Part shown: positions 46,198-57,110 of the stretch, piece after piece
Layout of the letters: every line of letters begins with the position of its first letter
How positions within the stretch are numbered: the first letter of the stretch is position 1
Assembly: GCF_013426205.1 (NCBI RefSeq)
Contig: NC_089424.1
Span: forward strand, 248,001 to 312,000
Reading direction: 5' to 3'
DNA length: 64,000 nt
Source of the DNA: Metarhizium brunneum
Lineage: Eukaryota; Ascomycota; Sordariomycetes; Hypocreales; Clavicipitaceae
Notes under the pieces: model-generated
Told to the model about the DNA's origin: nothing
The model's input: only the letters and a program-made list of their open reading frames with translations
The model's database searches: none
Position numbers and translations under genes: made by a program

Positions 46198-46798
46198 GTT
46201 GTGTGGTCTGTGTGCACTCTGCAATACGAGATCCGGGCGGTTTCCGCGGCTTCTTTCTTTGTTGAGAGAGAGGGAACTGGAGCACGCTTATCAAACGCTG
46301 CTTATAGCTAGGGACTGGATTGTTGATCGGAGATATGTCCTGTCAAAAGAACCCCCGACACGGCCCCATCTAGCCCGGATGTTGGACGTGAATGCGCGAG
46401 GCAAATTTGCTCATCGACACCTTGATAGACAAGTTTTGGGTAGTCTCCGGGCCAATAGACGAACATGGCTGCCTGATTAGCTTCGATTTATACATGATAC
46501 GCCACCTTGATGTCGCATCTAGCTGTTCAATCTCGCTCCACCACCGGGAAGCCGAACGAATCGGTTTTGTCTCATTTTCTGACCTGGGTTGTACAGCTGC
46601 AAGCCTGTCGCATTGTCAACGGAGATCAAAGACCTGGACACTGATTTTTTTTTCCCTCGCTGTTTTCGCCAAAGGCAAACGAACAGACTATAAAGCCGAT
46701 GATTGCAAACAAACTGGACAGGGTGGTGCCGTGGGCGATTTGATCTCAGCATACCAAGGCAACAAGAGGGATATTCATATACCATCATCGCCGTGGCC
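46198..46798. promoter_or_regulatory. Divergent promoter, amine oxidase / permease
   Basis: Six hundred base pairs between two start codons that diverge. No coding exons are seen. A shared promoter would allow joint expression of uptake and oxidation genes. Confidence 0.45.
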
Positions 46799-48725
46799 AT
46801 GTCGTCGAGCGAGAAGCACATTGTAGAGACGTCGGCTCTCCAGGCCGCTCCCTATAGAGACAACTCGACCCCGGAGAAGTCTGCAGCCAATCCAACGTCG
46901 AGCTCTGGACTACGACAGCGCGTGCACCTCGTCACCAAGCAGGACATCGACGACACGACGCTCTTCTACAACCGGCACAAGGATGATGTCGAGCCCATCA
47001 AGCCAGATGAAGAGAGACGCCTGAACCGCAAGAACTTTTGGTTCTTGCTGATGCAGACGTGGTGGGTAGCCTTCTTGATTCACCTGGACAAGTCGACGCT
47101 GTCCCAGGCCAGCACCATGGGCATATTCCGAGACGTCAAGATGAGCAAGAGCGAGTACAACGACCTCTTTGTTCTCTTCTACGCGGGCTACCTTATTGCC
47201 CTGTGGCCGGGTGCTGCTCTTGCGCAGCGCGTTGGACACAAGCAATTCATCACGGGCTCCTTGCTCCTTTGGGCCCTGCTCCTCGGCATGCATCCGCTGG
47301 TCAAGACGGGCAAGCAGATGATGGGGCTGCGATTCATTCTTGGCATGGTACGTAACAAGGCCCCGATGTCTTCAACATTGTGCTTGGTTAGCTTCGTACA
47401 TGGCGATGCCTTGCCAGACCCTAACCGCTTCGTCATCAACAGACCGAATCCCAAATCGTGCCGTCGACCACGGTGCTGCACCAAGCCTTCTTTCCTCCGA
47501 AAAAGAGTCCCTGGGTCCAGCTGCTCTGGTGGGCGTCTGGCAGCTTCGCCAACGTCCTCTTGACCATGGTCGCGTACAAGCTCATCATTGACGACCAAGT
47601 GGGCGGTCTCGCGGGGGGCATCTCGTCGTGGAAGTGGCTGCACATCATTTGCGTCGTCTTGACTTTTCTCGTCGCCGTGCCTCTCATCATCTTCCTGCCG
47701 AATAACCCGTCCGAGGCTAAGTGGCTCACGACCAGGGAAAAGGTGCAAACGATTCGCATCATTCGCGAGACGCACTCTGGTATTTCCAACAAGTCCTTCA
47801 AGTGGTATCAAGTTCGCGAGTGTTTTACCGACGTCAAGAGCTGGTTGTTCATGTGAGTCTGCTGGTCGTTGCGGTGGTTGCATCCGTGGGCACATTCTAA
47901 CCGCTCCCTCAAGCATTCACATGTTCTTCAACGAGTTGCCGAATAATACGTCGCAGCAGTTGCCGCTCATTCTTGTTGGCTTCGGATTCACCCCGGCCCA
48001 AAGCGCCCTGTTCAACATTGCCAAGCCTCTCTGGGGATCGTTTCTGATTCTCGTTTCCGCAGCCATGCTGTACGGCACAGAGCTCGGCGTTGGGTACACC
48101 TGCGCCATTTCCTACATACCTTGCTTCGTGGGAGGCATCATCATGGTGAGTGCTCCTGTGAGCCGAGGGGATGAGCATCGAGTACTGACGGCGCGCCCAA
48201 GGTCTCGGCGCCGTGGTCGAACAAGATTGCGCTCGTTGTGGGAACGCAAATCTCAACGTTCAAGCCCTCGTACCTTTTGGGCTTGTCGTGGGCAGGAACT
48301 ACCACTATTGGGTATACCAAGAAGCTGTGCTTGATGTCTACATGCATCGTCGCGGCATCCGTCGCCAACATGATATCGCCCGAGTAAGTCGTGCGACGTC
48401 CATCTGCGCGCAGCCACATGTAGCAATGTGCGTAAACTGACTCATTTTGTGCGGCAACAGATTCTGGCAAGAGAAATACAAGCCCCGGTATCTTCTTCCC
48501 TGGGCATTCATGACGGCATTCTGGCTCATCTCACCCATCATGTGTCTCATCATCCGATGGTATCTTGTCAACCAGAACAAACAGCGGGCGGCAAGACTCG
48601 AGGAGACGCGAGGCAGCGACTCGGAAGTAGAAGGCCTAGACACTGGCAGCGAGATTTTGCAGTTGAATGACCAGGATCTGGATCTGACTGATGGCCAGAA
48701 CTTGCGCTTTGTCTACCCGCTTTAG
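46799..48725 (+). CDS. MFS transporter, Dal5/allantoate-permease (anion:cation symporter) family
   Basis: Five exons (46799-47347, 47443-47852, 47914-48145, 48202-48383, 48461-48725) encode 545 residues with about 12 hydrophobic segments. Landmarks of the fungal anion:cation symporter family are present: HLDKSTLSQASTMGIF after helix 1, an LPNNPSEAKWLTTREK loop between the two halves and the KYKPRYLLPWAF turn near helix 11. The cytosolic N terminus is about 95 residues. Family members carry small organic anions such as allantoate, nicotinate, biotin precursors or dipeptides. It is a plasma-membrane protein. Divergent pairing with the amine oxidase suggests its cargo could be the oxidase substrate, but this is inference. 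Confidence 0.92.
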
Positions 48726-49929
48726 GCACCCCTTTGTCAAGGAGGGATCGAAATGGATTGTGTCATGCTTGAATCGACTCACTGTATCAAATCCTGTTGG
48801 ACCAAGTTGACCCGAGTGTTGCGCTGGCGGTCAATGGCAGTTCGCTGCATGCCCGCAGTGCGCCCTAAAATTTAGTTTTCTTCTCTATTGCTGAACTGCA
48901 CAAATGGAGATTGGATTGTTCCTGTATCTCGTCCGAGTCCTTTACACAGCAGCTACTTGAATACATTCCTTGGTGCCATTGTCGCACTGTCAATGCCGTA
49001 GCCTGCAGTCTGGTATTCTTGTATAAAAATTGGATTCAATGTTGCCCCTGCGCCAAGGATTTCAGAGCCAATAATGACGATAACCCCCTGAGCGAGGCCC
49101 TGCTTGGCCAATCTCACTAGCAGCAACAGAGAACCTATCAGGAGGATTGCCCTGAATGCCTTGCCATGGCTGGGCGCCACCAAGACACAAGACGCGGGCG
49201 GCGCGCCTTGATGATTGCCGACGAGTGGGTCCAGAATGAAGAGCAGGGAATGGCACTGGTATAATTCACACGACGGAGATGGCTTTGCGGATTCATGGAA
49301 ACATTGAAGACGGGAAACGTTGTGCGGGTTGTGCCATGACTACTCCGTATACGGAGGAGAATATCCCGTCCTGCCCCAAGACCCGGACCGGGGGCAAATG
49401 CAACGGTTCATCATGTGAACCCATGGCGTAGAACGATTCCGCCATGAGTGTGGTGTGGGTGCATCGTCACTTGCCATGAGGAGCTCATGATCTAACAATG
49501 TTGCACAGGCGAGACACACGACGCACAGAATCCGACGAGGGCTAACCCGTCCGGATATCGTGATCTGCGTTATCCATCCTGCCAGGGTGGCACAGAATTG
49601 GCCGTGGCATTACCGACGACGCGATGCAACGACAATATTGAACGAACTGGCAAGGGTGATGTGGACGCATCCAAGACATTGGTCGAAGATGGCCATTGCA
49701 AGATGTCATCTGAGGGTTCTCCTCCCGGCCTCTCACATTCCCCAAAACAATGCCGATTATCAAGGTAAACCAGTCTTGTCTGGTAGCACTCCGTGTGTTC
49801 ATACACGTATAAAGTCATGGATCGGCACAAACATGGGCTTCACCCTGGGCGCGTCTGGTTCAACCTCGTAGGCTGAAGCCATTTTCCGTTCCCATCGCTT
49901 TCTCCCTTTCGGGGACAAGGAGAACAACA
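48726..49929. other. Intergenic upstream of mannosidase
   Basis: About 1.2 kb. A 76-codon minus-strand frame near 48953-49183 has a hydrophobic start but begins at GTG and lacks support. The end of the stretch holds a TATA box (49809-49814). Confidence 0.45.
49809..49814 (+). promoter_or_regulatory. TATA box of the GH92 gene
   Basis: TATAAA lies 116 bp upstream of the ATG at 49930. Placement is typical for fungal secreted-enzyme promoters. Confidence 0.5.
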
Positions 49930-52453
49930 ATGGTGCATGCGCAGACGCTCGGCTGGCTTTCTGCCATGCTGCTTGCCCCTTTCCCACGAGCCCATGCCCA
50001 AGAGCTCGGTCGCATCGACCCCCTTCAATACGTCGACACACTGATCGGGGCAAGTAATGGCGGCAACGTGTTTCCCGGCGCAACTGTGCCGTATGGCATG
50101 GCCAAGGCGGTTGCAGACACGACCAGCGGCAGCAACCAAGGCGGGTTTACTCTCGACGGTGCGCCAGTATCTGGCTTCAGTCTTCTTCACGACTCGGGAA
50201 CCGGTGGTGCGCCGTCGTTGGGGAACTTTCCGCTGTTCCCATACAACACGTGTAAGGGTGGTGATGTGAACAACTGCGCGTTCCCCAAGAAGACGCGTGC
50301 CACCTTTGGCAAGTTTGCCAACGAGAGCGTCAAGGCGAAACCGGGATACTTTGGCATCACTCTGCAGAGCGGACCCCAGGTTGAAATGACAGCTACAAAA
50401 CACACCGCATTGTTCCGCTTCACCTTCAAGGGCGCTGCTGCGGGCGACAAGCCGCTTATACTCCAGGATCTCAGCGACCTTTCCGACTCGCGACAAGACA
50501 ACGGCACTATTCAAGTCGACCCCGAGACCGGCCGCATCACGGGCAGTGCCATCTTCGTGGCCAGCTTTGGCCAAGGCAAATACCAGCCGTTTTTCTGTAC
50601 CGACTTTCACGGTGCCGACATTGCCGACAGCGGCGTCTACGCCGATAGCCGCGCCAGCACTGATGTTCACCAACTCAAGATTTCTCGCTCCATCAACGGC
50701 TACCCTCTGCCCGGCGGCGCCTTTGTTCGCTTTGTTAACGGAGACAAGCCCGTCTACGCCCGTGTTGGTCTTAGTTTCATGAGCCGCGAGCAGGCCTGCG
50801 CCAATGCCGAGGATGAGGTGCCCGCGTTTGACTTTGACAAGCATGCTCGTGACGCGCAGGATGCGTGGCGACAAAAGCTGTCTCCCATTACCGTGGATCC
50901 CAGGGGAGTAGACGAGAGCTTTGTGACCAACTTCTACTCGGGCATCTACCGCACCATGGTGAATCCGCAAAACTACACGGGAGAAAACCCCCTCTGGCAG
51001 GACGGCGAGCCCTACTTTGACTCGTTTTACTGCATATGGGACCTGTTCCGCTCGCAGTTTCCGTTCCTGACCATTGTCGATCCCGAGGCCGTCGCCCAAA
51101 TGATCCGCTCGCTCATCTCGACGTACGAGCACGACGGGTGGCTGCCAGACTGCCGCATGAGCCTCAGCAGAGGCTACACGCAGGGCGGCTCCAACGCGGA
51201 CAATGTGCTGGCGGACGTCTTCATCAAGGGCATCACGACGGGCATCGACTGGGACAAGGGCTACGAGGCGGTCAAGAAGGACGCCGAGGAGGAGCCGTAC
51301 GACTGGTGCTGCCGCGGCCGGGGCGGCATCGACTCGTGGAAGCGGCTGGGATACGTGCCGGTGCAGGACTTTGACCACAAGGGATTCGGGACCCTGACGA
51401 GGTCCATCAGCCGCACCGTCGAGTATGCCTACAACGACTTTTGCATCGCGCAAATGGCAAAGAGCCTCGGCACCAAGGACGAAGAGGAAAAGTACACGGC
51501 CAGCAGCGGAAACTGGCAAAACTTGTACAAGGCCGACCAGCCGTCCTCGCTGCCCGACGGCACAAACACCGGCTTCACGGGCTTCTTCCAGCCGCGGTAT
51601 CTGAACAAGACGTGGGGGTACCAGGATCCCCTCAAGTGCAGCAACACCGACGCGAGGAGCGTCTGCTCGCTCCAGAACAGCGGGCCCGAGACGTTTGAAA
51701 GCAGCGTCTGGGAGTATGGCTTGTAAGTGATTCCCGCAGCGTGGCCGAACGCCCGTGCAAGTATGCTGACCACGGCTCAGTTTTGTCCCCCACGACCAGG
51801 CACAGCTCATCGCGCTCTACGGCGGCCCGGACCAGTTCGTCAAGCGCTTAAACTACCTCCACGACAAGGACATCACGTACATTGGCAACGAGCCCGCGTT
51901 CCTGACCGTCTTCCAGTATCACTATGCCGGGCGGCCGGCCGAGTCCGCCCGCCGCAGCCACTTTTACATTCCGAAGTACTTCTCCCCCAAGCCCGAGGGT
52001 CTTCCCGGCAACGACGACAGCGGCGCCATGGGCTCGTTCCTCGCGTTTGCCATGATGGGGCTGTTCCCGAACCCGGGCCAGAACGTGTATCTGATTACGC
52101 CGCCGTATTTCGAGAGCGTGCAGATCAGGCACCCCCTCACCAAGAAGACGGCCACGATTCGAAACGTCCATTTCGACCCCTCGTACAAGAATATATATAT
52201 CCAGAGTGCCACGCTAAACGGCGAGCCCTACGCGAAGAACTGGATCGACCATTCCTTCTTCACCGAGGGCAAGGAGCTTGTTCTCACGCTGGGCGGCGCG
52301 GAGAGTTCGTGGGGCACCGCCGTCGAGGACCTGCCTCCCAGCCTGAGCTCGTACACGGGATTCAACGGGACGCATGGGAAGCGCTCTGTACGGGCGCCGA
52401 GGGGCGGCAGCGGCTACCGCGGAGAATTCCGAAGCGGTGCGCTGGGTATCTGA
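49930..52453 (+). CDS. GH92 alpha-mannosidase, secreted
   Basis: Two exons (49930-51722 and 51781-52453) encode 821 residues, the normal size for GH92. The signal peptide ends near Ala23. The N-terminal beta-domain motif YVDTLIGASNGGNVFPGATVPYGM is diagnostic, as are FSLLHDSGTGG, the catalytic-domain LFRSQFP and SLSRGYTQGGSNADNVLADVF, and the second-exon GNDDSGAMGSFLAFAMMGLFP. These calcium-dependent enzymes remove alpha-1,2-mannose (or related linkages) from N-glycans and mannans. It is exported and likely degrades external mannan or glycoprotein. The single 58-bp intron keeps frame through a phase-2 join. Confidence 0.95.
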
Positions 52454-52749
52454 TGGAGTAGCGTCGTCTGTTGTGTTCTGCATCCAGGCATTGTATAAAG
52501 CCATTTAGTGTTATTCATTTTTCGCCCACCAAGGGTGCGTTTGCAAAGAGTCCGACTTCTATTCCCTGGTGCATCTAGAGCGTAGTAATGCCGTCGAGTT
52601 GGTGAAGAGCAGACATGTCAGCATGTCTTCGTAGAACCCTGCCTCGGGGGCGGTATCAACGTGGTCGGGCGCTGTGTATCGCTTACACTCCAACTTGTCG
52701 CATAGGCACCGCGATTGTCTGCTGACAGTGGTAGGAATTCTTGGTGCCG

Positions 52750-53046
52750 CTATTGAGCCAACGGCAACCACTCTAGCACGTTGATGTACTCCTGGCTGAG
52801 GTCGGTGATACCAATGGCCCGTCCGGCGTTTGCGCAGGGGATGATCTGCACATGGCCCAGATTAGGGTTCATCTTTGCATCATGGTCAAGCAACAATGTT
52901 CGGAGAATAGCATCGGCGTGTTGTGAATCCTTTAGATCGCGGGTGTAGTACCGGCTGAGGACGTAGCTCGAGTTGAACCAGATGACAAGAGACTCAACAG
53001 TCAAGACAGAAGTTGGGCGATGAGCTGAACAAGTGGGGAAGACCAT
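52750..53046 (-). CDS. Short coding exon, 98 residues, unknown product
   Basis: The open frame from ATG 53046 to TAG 52750 has a strongly C-rich third position in its second half, so it looks like real coding DNA. No signal peptide is seen and I do not recognise a family. Upstream space to the regulator gene at 53195 is only 148 bp, so a full-length larger gene does not fit; it may be a small protein or the surviving 3' end of a gene displaced by rearrangement. Confidence 0.4.
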   Translation of the reverse strand: MVFPTCSAHRPTSVLTVESLVIWFNSSYVLSRYYTRDLKDSQHADAILRTLLLDHDAKMNPNLGHVQIIPCANAGRAIGITDLSQEYINVLEWLPLAQ

Positions 53047-53194
53047 TAATTGATCGGAGCTGCACCAGACTTATTATAGTTCCCGTAGTTGCTTTGACCC
53101 GTCGAGAAATGGCGGTGGCGGTGTCAACCCTAATCCATCAACTCCCAACGACCATCCCTGCCAACATTGAACGTCTCGTCACGATGGATAGCGA

Positions 53195-55101
53195 ATGCCG
53201 CTTGCCACCAAGACAAGAATTGGGATGGCCTCTGGATTGACAGGAACCGACGCCGGTCAAAGGCCGAGTCGTCAGCCAAGTACGCCGAGAACCCAAAGCC
53301 TCAATGGCAAGCCCAGCTCGTCTGGGAAGCGCAAAATTCCGCATCGCATCACCGTAGCCTGCACGACCTGCCGCAACCAGCATTTGCGGTGTGATGGAAC
53401 AACGCCCACGTGCACACGCTGTAGACAAGGCAATAAGCGATGCGTGTACAAGGATATACGCCCCCAGAGGCGCCGTCTACCGAACTGCAATGACTCAACG
53501 GCCCTGAGACCGGATCCGAGTCCGCTGGGGCATGCCGGGCCCTCACGACAGAGTTGGTCCGCATCACAAAGCTCGGAGCCCAGCCGTTTTCACGAGGACG
53601 TGTGCTCTCTCGACGACTCTGCCGGCCTGTTTAGCGATCCCTTTGCTACTCCGCAGGATGAGAATCCTCATCAAAGCACAGCCCTGGACAGCTTCTACGC
53701 CTCGTTCTTCAAGGGCCACCCTTTCGTTCTACCAAAAGACCGCCTCGTCAGCCAGTTTGACAAAGATCCGAGCTCGGTGGCGCATGTAATAAAGGCCATG
53801 GCCTTTATTGGCGCCCTGTATATCCCGAATTCTGCGTCACAGGCGTACCGGGCCGCGATTGAGATGGCGATTGCCAACGGCCTCCCACGGAATGGATTCA
53901 GCGTGCAGTGCCTCCTGCTACATGCTGGTGCCCTGGAATGGAGTGGCGAACAAGACTATGCGCGTAGCATCCTGGACAAGGCCAAGTCGATGGCTCTAGA
54001 TATCGGACTACAATCGCGGCGGTTTGCAAGGGCGCATAGCGATGGCTGTCCGGTGTTGGCGGAGAGCTGGAGACGGACATGGTGGGAATTGTACATTATC
54101 GATGCCATCTTCGCAGGTATTCGGCACCAGACGACCTTTGCGCTGTGGCATGCCGAGTTCGACGCCGATTTGCCCTGCGAAGAAATGGACTACATCCAAG
54201 GAGTAAGCGAGACCGGGCGCCGCCATGGCAAAACACTAATGAGTTCATTGTAGAACATTCCCCCGCCGCGGACACTTGCAGAGTACGATGACCGTGCGTT
54301 TGAAGATGGCGACGGTTTGTTTTCCTCGTTTGCCTATCTCATAGATGCTTCGCGAATGCTGGGCACCGCGTTGCCGACGGTGGACGAGCAAGGCGATGAC
54401 ACGACGTCGCAGGTCAAGAATGCCGAGGCCAATATAACAAGTTGGCACTTGTATCTTCCCGAGAGCAAGAAGGAGCCCGTGCAGCCAGACGGATCCGTTG
54501 ACGAGGTCATGTTCCGCGCGCACATGCTGCTCAATACGTACGTCGAGGCTCGTCCCTCCCGACACCATCTCGCTAACCTCGCAGCGTGACGACGCACCTC
54601 CATCGCCCTCGGTCGAGACTTCACTACAGCACCATGGAGATTTTGTGTTCCCGATATGCCCCGCCTCAAAATGCCAGCGTCTTGGAAGTCTTCAACGAGC
54701 GTCACACGATGCAGGCCGTCAATGCTGCCAAAGCGCTTGTCCAACTATTCACGCTCTCTGCATCCCCGACAACGCACAGTCCGTTCATCATGTGTATGGG
54801 ATCCATGGCTGCGGCAACGCACATATCTGCTTGCGAGTACTACCTCAAGGGGTCGGACTATGCTCATGCCAAGGATCGCGTTCGTGTCTTCCTCGGCGCC
54901 TTACGAGCTTTCGAGGACATATGGCCGCAAGCAAGGAAGTGGTCCGGCGAGGTCAAGCTCATGGCCAAAGCAGTGTTTGACAGCAGAAGCAAAAACGGGG
55001 AGCTCATATTACAGAATCAGCAGGACGGCGTCGGCAGCGGCGTCGGAGCCGGTGTTGCTGGATTGGATTTGGCCTTGTTGAGAAGCTGCTTCGAGAGTTG
55101 A
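53195..55101 (+). CDS. Zn2Cys6 transcription factor (regulator 3)
   Basis: Three exons (53195-54202, 54254-54537, 54585-55101) encode 602 residues. A basic N terminus (SGKRKIPHR) precedes the zinc cluster with Cys at 56, 59, 66, 73, 76 and 83. The fungal-specific factor domain follows: DSFYASFFKGHPFVLPKDRL, then a long helical region including WRRTWWELYIIDAIFAG, a common signature of these regulators. Introns are 51 and 47 bp. It is nuclear. Downstream it abuts an alcohol-dehydrogenase-like gene on the other strand and a cupin beyond, which are candidate targets. Confidence 0.9.
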
Positions 55102-55195
55102 TGCAAGACCGACATCATGGGTGGAAACATTGTATATGGAAGCACAAAGTCATTTATATAAACTTGAAAAGAGTTTAAAAATCAAAAAAGAATTA

Positions 55196-56182
55196 CTACT
55201 CGCCCGAACCCACAAACTCAATCACCGCCTTGCCATCTCTGCCTCTCCGACCGCCATACTTCCACGCCTCGAGCCCCTTGTCGATGCTAAACGACTTTAT
55301 AGGAATAGGCACTAGTCTGCCCTCATCCAACAGACTCGTCAGTTTCGACAAGATGGCCCCGCTTGCCGTGACGATAAAATACGCCCACTGTACATGTGGG
55401 TGTTCCCTCAACTCTTCCGGGGTTGCTTTCCCAAATGCCCACGGCGGCGGGGGATCAGCCACCGTCACGATGCTGCCATTTGGCTTGACGCATTTCCAAG
55501 TCTTTGAGAGAGTTTCCTCGCCCACCGTATCAAGTACCGCGTCAACATCACGGACCGAATCCTCCCAATCTGGCCAGTGGTAGTCCACTGTGATGGCAGC
55601 CCCCAGTGATTTAAGGTACGCGTGGTTCTTCGCCGACGCAAGAGCAACGACTTGGCAGTCCAAAATGCTGGCCGCGATTTGTACCAGCATGAGTCCGACA
55701 GCACCCGAGGCACCCGTGACGAGAACCTTGGTGCCCTCGCGCACTTTGGCATGCTGGTGAATCGCTTCCCACGCCGTCAAGAATGGGATGGGCAGCGCGG
55801 AAGCCTGCGCGTGCGATGTAGACGTCGGCTTCGGGGCAATTTCCTCCGCAGAGACGACGGCATACTCTGCCTGTGCGCCGGCGTCCGAAGTTGCCTTGAG
55901 CATGGCAAACACGTGGTCGCCGACTTTGAAGGGCCCCGTGTAAGCTGGGCCAAGGGCGTCGACGACACCGGATATGTCGTGGCCCGGAATCCTGGTGGAA
56001 CTGTCGTATAATTCCGGCCACGTAACCTCGTCAGCGGTGATGCTTGCGGCGTGGACCCGGACAAGAACCTGGTCTTGTTGAGGACTGGGTTTGGCGGCGG
56101 CCGTGTTGAGGATAATCTGGTGGCTGCCCTTGGAGCCAGTGACTTGGATTGCTTTCATTGTTGGGAAAGATGTGCTGGACAT
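55196..56182 (-). CDS. Medium-chain dehydrogenase/reductase, quinone-oxidoreductase-like
   Basis: A single exon encodes 328 residues. The GroES-like N-terminal domain contains RIPGHDISGVVDALG, and the Rossmann segment VLVTGASGAVGLMLVQIA (NADPH) follows near residue 155. There is no structural zinc Cys cluster and no zinc-binding Cys at the usual catalytic place, so this is the zinc-free quinone-oxidoreductase/enoyl-reductase-like type. It is cytosolic, reduces activated enones or quinones with NADPH. The ATG at 56182 is chosen; MKAIQV at 56158 is an alternative. Its 3' end is 95 bp from regulator 3, and its 5' side faces the cupin gene with a 497-bp divergent promoter. Confidence 0.91.
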   Translation of the reverse strand: MSSTSFPTMKAIQVTGSKGSHQIILNTAAAKPSPQQDQVLVRVHAASITADEVTWPELYDSSTRIPGHDISGVVDALGPAYTGPFKVGDHVFAMLKATSDAGAQAEYAVVSAEEIAPKPTSTSHAQASALPIPFLTAWEAIHQHAKVREGTKVLVTGASGAVGLMLVQIAASILDCQVVALASAKNHAYLKSLGAAITVDYHWPDWEDSVRDVDAVLDTVGEETLSKTWKCVKPNGSIVTVADPPPPWAFGKATPEELREHPHVQWAYFIVTASGAILSKLTSLLDEGRLVPIPIKSFSIDKGLEAWKYGGRRGRDGKAVIEFVGSGE

Positions 56183-56679
56183 GGGAACTTTTGTGTGAGG
56201 TGAATGCTGAAGAGAGCCCCGGCTTGTTTTGGATGCTGTTCTTGCAACTCTTGGGTGAGCTGGACCTGGTTTGTGCCACTTATAGTAAGCTTTTTGATGT
56301 CGAGCTTGTTCTTTGGATCGGGTCGAGGATGACGTGAATCTCGGGTCGGTCGGGTCACTCGGGTCGGAGTGGGTGTCCTCAGGGCGGACGTGGCTGTACA
56401 GGCAAACGAGTAGCCCAGAATGCAAAGTGTTGACGAGTTATCCCTGTATATTCCCATAAAAACACATATTTTGGACCCAAGCCACCCGAGTCTTTCATCA
56501 TGAGCCGACAATGGCCAGATGACGGTCCCAACAATCCCTCGATGGTTTGGGTATAAAAGGGTAGGGCAGATACAAGCTCGGGCGGAAGAGAAATCGTCTT
56601 CACCATTCCACACGATTTCTTCCCATCATTAAGAGCAAACCAAATTTACTCACCTAATTAATATACAAGCAATTTTGCC
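56183..56679. promoter_or_regulatory. Divergent promoter, reductase / cupin
   Basis: TATAAAAG at 56552-56559 is about 121 bp from the cupin ATG. On the minus strand a TATAAG-type box near 56277-56282 serves the reductase. The paired arrangement supports co-expression. Confidence 0.45.
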
Positions 56680-57110
56680 ATGGAGTCAACCCAAGGCAGC
56701 TCGTAAGTTGCGCCACTGGTCAGACGGCTCCAACCCTCACTTACACCAGTAGTGCCCGTCCCCGAGAAAGTCTCGGCATTATATTCGACCATAAGCTCAC
56801 CAATGCGCCCGGGAAATCCATTGTTGGGGTTCAGCTTGAATACCCTCCTAATGGATTCACGCCGCCCCATCGCCATGGCGGCGCTACCGTCGTTGCTGTG
56901 ATCCAAGAGGGTCAGATCCTCAGCGGCATGAACGGCAACCCACCAAAAGTCTACCATCCTGGCGAGAGTTTTGTCGAGCTGCCAGGCTGTCACCATACTG
57001 TCGGTGAGAATAATAGCAAGGTGCAAGGGGCAAAGTTCATGGCAATTTTCGTGGTGGACACCGAGGTGCTCGAGACGCAGGGCTATGAGGGGCTCACGAT
57101 ACTGGACTAG
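56680..57110 (+). CDS. Small cupin-domain protein
   Basis: Two exons (56680-56702 and 56753-57110) encode 126 residues. The first exon is only 23 bp; its donor GTAAGT and the acceptor at 56751-56752 give a clean in-frame protein. Cupin motif 1 is present as PPHRHGG (His47, His49), and the second motif as PGESFVELPGCHHTV (His88/His89). The conserved Glu of motif 1 is not at its usual place, so metal binding may use another ligand. Such single-domain fungal cupins act as dioxygenases, isomerases or metal-binding proteins. No signal peptide. A larger minus-strand open frame over this locus is its shadow. It is divergent from the reductase. Confidence 0.82.

Noticed and set aside
48953..49183. 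Hydrophobic minus-strand frame upstream of the mannosidase
   Set aside because: It begins at a non-ATG codon, has no supported splice partner and no known domain.
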